Part shown: in pieces, positions 1 to 3,906 of the stretch
Layout of the letters: every line of letters starts with the position of its first letter
Position numbering within the stretch: the first letter of the stretch is position 1
Assembly (NCBI GenBank): GCA_028716025.1
Contig: JAQUQP010000141.1
Location: 1 to 5,178 of the forward strand
Reading direction: 5' to 3'
DNA: 5,178 nt
Origin: a bacterium
GTDB lineage: Bacteria; UBA6262
Notes under the pieces: model-generated
The model's database searches: none
The model's input: only the letters and a program-made list of their open reading frames with translations
Told to the model about the DNA's origin: nothing
Position numbers and translations under genes: made by a program

Positions 1-636
1 GCCAACACCGCGGGTACTGCCGGTGGACTTTAGCGCGATCTTTTCTACTTCTTCATCAATTACGTCCACAGTGTGGATCATCTCAGCTTCTTTATCTTTG
101 CGCGGATCGCTGGTATACAACCCGGCGACATCGCTCAGGATTATCAGCAGATCAGCTTCTACTTTGCTCGCTACTAAAGCTGACAAGGTATCATTATCGC
201 CAAATCTTATTTCATCAACTGCCACTGTATCATTCTCATTAATGATCGGAATAACTTTATATTCCAGCAAGGTCATGATCGTATTGCGGGCATTCAAATA
301 GCGTTCCCGGGTACGCATATCTTCCTGAGTCAGCAAAATTTGCGCCACGTTCAAGCCAAACTCATTAAATAATTCTTCATAATGGCGCATCAGGAAAGTT
401 TGCCCTACCGCGGCAGCCGCCTGTTTTTCACGCACGCTTTGAGGCCGTGTTTTCAATCCCAGCTTACCCATACCGGCACCGACAGCGCCACTAGTCACCA
501 GTATGACTTCGCGACCCTGCCGTGACATCTGGACCACCTGCTCCACCAAGATACGCATGTGCGGCAGGTTCAATTGCCCATTATCATCCGTTAACGTACT
601 GGTCCCTATCTTTATGACTATTCTTTTGTAATGCAT
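1..636 (-). CDS. proB: Glutamate 5-kinase, N-terminal 212 residues (3' end outside window)
   Basis: Catalyses ATP-dependent phosphorylation of L-glutamate to glutamyl 5-phosphate, the first step of proline synthesis in the cytoplasm. The frame is open from the ATG at 636 to the window edge with no stop, so the C-terminal part (the end of the kinase domain and any PUA domain) is not visible. Amino-acid-kinase motifs appear in order: Lys9 in VIKIGTS, VTSGAVGAG (47-55, with Ser49), IINENDTV (131-138, with Asp136), FGDNDTLSA (145-153, with Asn148 and Asp149) and LSDVAGLYTSDP (167-178). These match, offset by one residue, the glutamate-binding and catalytic positions of the E. coli enzyme. An AGGTG Shine-Dalgarno sequence at 641-645 lies four bases before the ATG. 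It follows obgE after 132 bases, the common obgE-proB order; proA would be expected next, outside the window. All visible motifs are intact. Confidence 0.97.
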   Translation of the reverse strand, partial: MHYKRIVIKIGTSTLTDDNGQLNLPHMRILVEQVVQMSRQGREVILVTSGAVGAGMGKLGLKTRPQSVREKQAAAAVGQTFLMRHYEELFNEFGLNVAQILLTQEDMRTRERYLNARNTIMTLLEYKVIPIINENDTVAVDEIRFGDNDTLSALVASKVEADLLIILSDVAGLYTSDPRKDKEAEMIHTVDVIDEEVEKIALKSTGSTRGVG

Positions 637-681
637 ATTTCACCTACAGTTTTTGATTATGGTTTTGGAAGTAGATTTAGT

Positions 682-737
682 CTAAGGTTGTAAGGTTCAA
701 GGTCACTACTTTAAACTACAAACTTACTTTAAGACTT
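682..737. repeat. Degenerate 7-base-periodic stretch in the obgE-proB gap
   Basis: The obgE-proB gap (637-768) holds no gene that I can see. From 682 the + strand can be cut into eight consecutive 7-base blocks, and neighbouring blocks resemble each other. TGTAAGG (689-695) and TTCAAGG (696-702) match at 5 of 7 positions, as do TTTAAAC (710-716) and TACAAAC (717-723). This may be a decayed heptamer repeat comparable to the arrays in the PorV-like gene, but the units differ in sequence. I see no convincing promoter or rho-independent terminator here, so proB is probably transcribed with obgE. Confidence 0.4.
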
Positions 738-768
738 ACCTCTATTAACTTATAATTACTTTCCAGCT

Positions 769-2031
769 TTACTCAGTATATTCAAATTCTATTTTTCCGA
801 TCCGTACCATATCTCCTGGCTTAATTCCTTTATCATGCAGCGCCTTATCCACCCCGATCTTCTTGAAAATATTATGCATCCGCACCAGGGCTTCTTCCTC
901 TTCTTTCCAAGTCATGGCTGCGATCTTTTCTATATGTTTGCCGCTGATCACAAATTCATCATCGATCAAATCTATAGTGAAGGCATTGGTCGGGGCAAAT
1001 TCCTGTACTTTTTCCATCATCACCACTGGCTCAGGCTCAGGCGCATTTTCCAACTCTTTATGGACCACCCCCAGGAGCTCTTTCAGGCCAATACCAGCCA
1101 TAGCTGAAATAACATATATCGGTTTTTTTTTCAAATGTTTTTTAAACTGTTTAATCTTTTCTTCGGCTTCCGGCAGGTCTGCTTTATTGAGAACTATCAC
1201 TTGCGGTTTCTTAGCTAATTTGGGACTGTATAACTTCAATTCTTTATTGATAGACTGGTAATTTTCCCAGGCGCTTTTATTATCAAAACCAAATACATCA
1301 ATGATATGGATCACTACTTTGGTACGCTCAATATGCCGCAAGAACTCATCCCCCAGGCCGACACCGCTATGCGCGCCATCGATCAAGCCGGGGATATCAG
1401 CTACGACAAAACTGGATCCTTCGCCGAAACTTACGACACCCAGGTTTGGGGTCAGTGTAGTAAATGGATAATCAGCAATTTTAGGTTTGGCTTTGGAAAT
1501 GCGGGAGAGAAGCGTGGATTTACCGGCATTAGGATATCCGACCAGACCGACATCAGCCAGTAGTTTTAATTCAAGATTAAGGGTGATCTCCGCGCCTGGT
1601 TCGCCGCGTTCGGCTATCCTGGGCGCCTGCCGATTGGCAGATTTGAACTTAGCATTACCTCGGCCTCCGCGTCCGCCGCGGGCGACAAGCAGCTCTTGTC
1701 CATCTTCAGCCAGGTCACCCAAAACCTGGCCGCTGCCTGTATCCTGCACTACTGTTCCGACTGGCACATAAATAAATAAAGGCGGAGCACTTCTGCCATA
1801 TCTGTTATTACCTTGTCCATTCTTACCGCTTTCAGCCTCATAATGCGGCCGGATCTTCAGATCAAACAAGGTACGCAAGGTTGCCCTTGCTTTAACTATG
1901 ACATCTCCACCCTTACCGCCATCGCCGCCGTCCGGCCCGCCCAAGGGCACAAACTTCTCGCGATGGAAACATATACAACCGTCGCCGCCGTCTCCGGCCT
2001 TGACAAATATCTTACTATGATCAACGAACAT
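769..2031 (-). CDS. obgE: Obg/CgtA family GTPase (ribosome assembly)
   Basis: Essential GTPase that binds the 50S subunit and acts in late ribosome assembly and stress control. The 420-residue protein has the full Obg layout. The glycine-rich Obg fold covers about 1-158 (runs such as KAGDGGDG, GGPDGGDGGKGGD and ARGGRGGRGN). The G domain follows, with GYPNAGKST (165-173, P-loop), TTLTP (191-195, switch I), DIPG (212-215), NKAD (282-285) and ISA (308-310). The C-terminal OCT domain covers about 343-420 (WKEEEEALVRM, ending GDMVRIGKIEFEY). The start is the ATG at 2031: it gives the family's usual MFVD N-terminus and has GGAGG at 2037-2041, five bases upstream. An in-frame TTG at 2052 would add seven residues that the family does not have. 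The gene starts 45 bases after rpmA, and the two are surely co-transcribed. All GTPase motifs are intact. Confidence 0.97.
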   Translation of the reverse strand: MFVDHSKIFVKAGDGGDGCICFHREKFVPLGGPDGGDGGKGGDVIVKARATLRTLFDLKIRPHYEAESGKNGQGNNRYGRSAPPLFIYVPVGTVVQDTGSGQVLGDLAEDGQELLVARGGRGGRGNAKFKSANRQAPRIAERGEPGAEITLNLELKLLADVGLVGYPNAGKSTLLSRISKAKPKIADYPFTTLTPNLGVVSFGEGSSFVVADIPGLIDGAHSGVGLGDEFLRHIERTKVVIHIIDVFGFDNKSAWENYQSINKELKLYSPKLAKKPQVIVLNKADLPEAEEKIKQFKKHLKKKPIYVISAMAGIGLKELLGVVHKELENAPEPEPVVMMEKVQEFAPTNAFTIDLIDDEFVISGKHIEKIAAMTWKEEEEALVRMHNIFKKIGVDKALHDKGIKPGDMVRIGKIEFEYTE

Positions 2032-2036
2032 GAAAG

Positions 2037-2041
2037 CCTCC
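2037..2041 (-). promoter_or_regulatory. Shine-Dalgarno GGAGG that fixes the obgE start
   Basis: On the minus strand GGAGG is followed by CTTTC and then the ATG at 2031. This five-base spacing points to the ATG, not to the TTG at 2052. The TTG lies upstream of this site, so a ribosome placed here could not use it. Confidence 0.85.
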
Positions 2042-2076
2042 GCTTCCTTCAATACAACCCGGAGTTCGAGGCTTTG

Positions 2077-2340
2077 CTATTTCGACACTGGGAGAACGGA
2101 AATCTGTCTGGCTCCGCCCTTAGTATACTTGAATTCAACAACGCCATCGATCAAGGCAAAAAGAGTATCATCTTTGCCGATACCCACATTCAATCCGGGA
2201 TAAAATCGGGTGCCGCGCTGCCTGACTAAAATGTTACCGCCCTTTACTGTTTGCCCGTCTCCCTTTTTTACACCTAACCGCTTGCCGGACGAATCCCGGC
2301 CGTTTACGGCTGAACCGCCGCCACTTTTATTACCTGACAT
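2077..2340 (-). CDS. rpmA: 50S ribosomal protein L27
   Basis: L27 is a 50S subunit protein whose flexible N-terminal tail reaches towards the peptidyl-transferase centre. The 87-residue product has the family core: [17 protein letters not shown] (14-30), [13 protein letters not shown] (37-49), [13 protein letters not shown] (51-63) and DGVVEF (65-70). It begins [10 protein letters not shown], which corresponds directly to the mature L27 start (MAHKKAGGS type). It therefore lacks the cleavable N-terminal extension found in Firmicutes, and the Prp protease gene that sits between rplU and rpmA there is absent here. AGAGGTGA at 2346-2353 is a good Shine-Dalgarno sequence five bases before the ATG. 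The gene lies 69 bases after rplU, and that gap contains a GC-rich hairpin. The assignment is secure. Confidence 0.97.
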   Translation of the reverse strand: MSGNKSGGGSAVNGRDSSGKRLGVKKGDGQTVKGGNILVRQRGTRFYPGLNVGIGKDDTLFALIDGVVEFKYTKGGARQISVLPVSK

Positions 2341-2377
2341 CTAATTCACCTCTATATTTTTTATTATCTGTGTCTCG

Positions 2378-2400
2378 CCCGCCAAAGCTTTAGTGGCGGG
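2378..2400. repeat. GC-rich inverted repeat between rplU and rpmA
   Basis: CCCGCCA (2378-2384) and TGGCGGG (2394-2400) form a perfect 7-bp stem. The 9-base loop contains the palindromic AAGCTT. The element fills much of the 69-base rplU-rpmA gap, starting (in transcript order) nine bases after the rplU stop. No U-run follows it on the minus strand, so it does not look like a rho-independent terminator. Possible roles are an mRNA-stability hairpin, a processing site that adjusts L21:L27 ratios, or one copy of a dispersed palindromic repeat. The sequence shows only the stem. Confidence 0.7.
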
Positions 2401-2409
2401 TCATCTGCC

Positions 2410-2721
2410 TTATAGTGAAATTCCGGTTATTTTTAATCTGGTAAAATCCTGCCGATGCCCTTTCATTAAGGCATAGGATTTCTTGGATTTGTACTTATAG
2501 ACAACTACTTTTTTCTTCCGGTCATCTAATACTACTTCCGCGTTCACAGTAGCCTTCTCCAAGGCTGGTTTACCAACACTGATCTTATCCCCGTCTGCTA
2601 CCATTAATACTTTAGATAGTTTTATTTTGTCGCCTGGTTTTTTCTGCATTCTGGGTACATCAACAATGTCGCCTTCCTTGACGCGATATTGGAATCCAGC
2701 TTCTTCAACAATTGCGTACAT
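2410..2721 (-). CDS. rplU: 50S ribosomal protein L21
   Basis: L21 is a 50S subunit protein that binds 23S rRNA. The 103-residue product has the usual length and layout: MYAIVEEAGFQYRVKEGD at the N-terminus, then VLMVADGD (38-45), VGKPALEKATVNAEVV (49-64) and the basic C-terminal part KSKKSYALMKGHRQDFTRLKI, ending in TGISL. Two conserved stretches are slightly unusual: the common G-K-Q-Y/H motif reads G-F-Q-Y, and the basic run before GHRQ is diluted to SYALMK. AGAGGAG (2728-2734) lies six bases before the ATG. It is the first gene of the ribosomal unit, with its own promoter (2797-2825) and a leader hairpin (2765-2789), and is followed by rpmA and obgE. The assignment is secure. Confidence 0.96.
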   Translation of the reverse strand: MYAIVEEAGFQYRVKEGDIVDVPRMQKKPGDKIKLSKVLMVADGDKISVGKPALEKATVNAEVVLDDRKKKVVVYKYKSKKSYALMKGHRQDFTRLKITGISL

Positions 2722-2753
2722 GTCTTGCTCCTCTCATTTGTTTAAATCTACGT

Positions 2754-2789
2754 AAATAAATAAAAGCAATAAGAGAGCCTCTTATTGCT
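2754..2789 (-). terminator. Hairpin plus U-rich tail in the rplU leader (terminator or attenuator-like)
   Basis: AGCAATAAGAG (2765-2775) and CTCTTATTGCT (2779-2789) form a perfect 11-bp stem with a 3-base loop. On the minus strand the stem is followed by TTTATTTATTT (2754-2764), the shape of a rho-independent terminator, although the stem has only four G-C pairs. It lies downstream of the predicted rplU promoter and begins within a few bases of its expected transcription start. It could end read-through from the PorV-like gene, protect the 5' end of the rplU mRNA, or act as an attenuator or L21-binding leader. The sequence cannot choose between these. Confidence 0.65.
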
Positions 2790-2796
2790 CTGTTTA

Positions 2797-2825
2797 TATA
2801 TACACTATTCTTTAGTATTTGTCAA
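2797..2825 (-). promoter_or_regulatory. Sigma70-type promoter of the rplU-rpmA-obgE unit
   Basis: Minus-strand TTGACA (2820-2825) is a perfect -35 box. A spacer of exactly 17 bases separates it from TATATA (2797-2802), a near-consensus -10 box. The -35 box starts nine bases after the stop codon of the PorV-like gene. Transcription would begin near 2789-2791, giving a leader of about 70 bases before the rplU ATG. The ribosomal genes therefore appear to be transcribed independently of the surface-protein genes. Confidence 0.8.
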
Positions 2826-2834
2826 TACCAATTA

Positions 2835-3905
2835 TTATTTTCCAAACCTGACTGTCAATCCGAAGCGGTGAGATATCCCCAGATCCTCATATCCCTTCCA
2901 GGCATCATGGTAGGCAAAAGCATAATCCAACGAGTAGTTCTGCCACTTTACTCCCATGCCAAAGGTAGCTTCAGTCTCATCCAGGCCAGCCCGGATACTA
3001 AACAAGCGGGCTAGGACGTATTCTGTGCCCAGGTGTACTTTCATCTGCCGGTTCTCAATCTTGTTCAGGTCCATTGCAGTCAGCAAGTTGTTGTTGAAGA
3101 AACGGTAGCTGAATCCTAATGTGGCTGATAACGGATATTTGTCTGTGTCTTCAATGAGAGTCAGTTTGGGAGCGACCAGGTTTTGGATGCATAGTCCTAT
3201 GTTAATACGCTGAAGGCTAAATGCTGAATGCTGGATGTCTGAATCGTTACCTTTGTATAATACTCCTGCATCTATTCCGTAACCTGTATCTGACTTTGTA
3301 TTGACATTCTGGTTAACTATCTTGAGATTTACGCCTAATGATATATTTTTAAAACTTTCAGCTTCCAGCCTTAAGCATTCAGCAAGCTTCATTCCATAAG
3401 ATACGATCGCAGCTGTTTCGCTTACTCCGCCTTCTCCCAGTTCATAGTTATATTCATCCCGTAATTGGAATCCCCTGGAGCTCAGGTTCACTATTGCCAG
3501 ACCTACAGTACCGAAACTGCTAAATGCTGAAGGCTGAATGCTGGATGCTTCTTGATTTTCGTTTTTACTTCCAGCTTCTAGCTTCCAGCTTCCAGTAGAT
3601 CTTAGAGGATATACTCCAGAAACAAAGCTATAGCCAGTCTTTTCATACATGCTGGCATACAGGGCTGTGATCTCTGGTTTCTGTAAAGTCGCTAATCCTG
3701 CCGGATTCCAGTAAGTAGTACTGGCATCGTCAGCTATCCCGACAAAGGTCTTGCCCATAGCCAGACTGCGGGCTCCCGCTCCGTAGGAAAGGAAAGCTCC
3801 CGGACGGCCTCCGTCTTCGCGGGCAAAGCCTAAGTCAAGGGCAAAAAGCGTGCTGGAGGCTAGAAGCTGGATGCTGAATATTAATATGGTCAGTAGTTTT
3901 TTCAT
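2835..3905 (-). CDS. PorV/PorQ-like outer-membrane beta-barrel protein carrying heptamer-repeat insertions
   Basis: The 356-residue protein starts with a signal peptide (MKK, hydrophobic 4-21, probable cleavage near A22). The signature of PorV/PorQ (UPF0164-like) proteins follows: YGAGARSLAMGKTFVGIADD (41-60) and STTYWNPAGLA (62-72). The rest is alternating hydrophobic beta-strand sequence, including SLGVNLKIV, YGIDAGVLYK, INIGLCIQNL and PLSATLGFSY, and ends in LTVRFGK, a typical barrel end. Characterised relatives sit in the outer membrane; PorV acts in type IX secretion by receiving proteins with a C-terminal sorting domain. Its ATG lies one base after the stop of the upstream gene, which ends in such a domain, suggesting coupled translation and a possible partnership. 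Five 28-base heptamer arrays lie in the frame, coding for about residues 9-18, 104-129 (two arrays), 175-184 and 224-233. The fold is well supported; the transport role is inference. Confidence 0.85.
   Translation of the reverse strand: MKKLLTILIFSIQLLASSTLFALDLGFAREDGGRPGAFLSYGAGARSLAMGKTFVGIADDASTTYWNPAGLATLQKPEITALYASMYEKTGYSFVSGVYPLRSTGSWKLEAGSKNENQEASSIQPSAFSSFGTVGLAIVNLSSRGFQLRDEYNYELGEGGVSETAAIVSYGMKLAECLRLEAESFKNISLGVNLKIVNQNVNTKSDTGYGIDAGVLYKGNDSDIQHSAFSLQRINIGLCIQNLVAPKLTLIEDTDKYPLSATLGFSYRFFNNNLLTAMDLNKIENRQMKVHLGTEYVLARLFSIRAGLDETEATFGMGVKWQNYSLDYAFAYHDAWKGYEDLGISHRFGLTVRFGK
3209..3236. repeat. Heptamer array E (4 x 7 bases) inside the PorV-like gene
   Basis: Four contiguous + strand units: GCTGAAG, GCTAAAT, then GCTGAAT and GCTGGAT. 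These are the same four units as array C (3519-3546) with the first two swapped. The two arrays share the exact 15-mer GCTGAATGCTGGATG (3223-3237 and 3533-3547). On the coding strand the array encodes IQHSAFSLQ (about residues 224-232), between the strands GVLYK and INIGLCIQNL, so probably in a loop. Confidence 0.85.
3355..3382. repeat. Heptamer array D (4 degenerate units) inside the PorV-like gene
   Basis: The + strand units are CTTTCAG, CTTCCAG, then CCTTAAG and CATTCAG. This is the CTTCCAG-type orientation, as in array B, but more diverged. The coding strand reads AECLRLEAES (residues 175-184), between YGMKL and FKNISLGVNL, again a probable loop. The LEA tripeptide is shared with array B. 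This is the weakest of the five arrays, recognised by its 28-base length, its 7-base register and its unit similarity. Confidence 0.6.
3519..3595. repeat. Inverted pair of heptamer arrays (C and B), MITE-like palindrome inside the PorV-like gene
   Basis: Array C (3519-3546) has units GCTAAAT and GCTGAAG, then GCTGAAT and GCTGGAT. Array B (3568-3595) has CTTCCAG three times, with one CTTCTAG as its second unit. B is in the opposite orientation to C. Bases 3520-3547 pair with 3568-3595 across a 20-base loop: 19 of 28 positions are Watson-Crick, and four more become G-U pairs in the sense mRNA, giving 23 of 28. The coding strand reads GSWKLEAGS from B and SSIQPSAFS from C, about residues 104-129. 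This low-complexity segment lies between VYPL and the strand FGTVGLAIV. The layout recalls in-frame palindromic insertions such as Rickettsia palindromic elements, although no sequence relation is claimed. Confidence 0.85.
3852..3879. repeat. Heptamer array A encoding the signal-peptide core of the PorV-like protein
   Basis: Four contiguous + strand units: GCTGGAG, GCTAGAA, then GCTGGAT and GCTGAAT. They begin 26 bases into the gene. The coding strand reads IFSIQLLASS (residues 9-18), the centre of the hydrophobic segment of the signal peptide. Its F-S-I-Q start matches the reading register of arrays C and E (SIQ, DIQ). A repeat-derived sequence therefore appears to supply part of the export signal. 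Confidence 0.8.
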
Positions 3906-3906
3906 G

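Noticed and set aside
23..301. Open frame on the + strand across proB
   Set aside because: Antisense to the clearly coding proB frame; no recognisable motif and no ribosome binding site.
751..756. TATAAT on the + strand in the obgE-proB gap
   Set aside because: No good -35 box at the right distance and no + strand gene downstream.
2032..2052. Seven-residue N-terminal extension of Obg from a TTG start
   Set aside because: The Shine-Dalgarno sequence at 2037-2041 and the family MFVD start both support the ATG at 2031; the extension has no family counterpart.
1813..2229. 138-codon open frame on the + strand across obgE and rpmA
   Set aside because: It overlaps two certain genes on the opposite strand and looks like a codon-bias shadow of the glycine-rich Obg region.
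3209..3595. CRISPR-like array
   Set aside because: The units are 7 bases, contiguous, without unique spacers, and are translated in frame.
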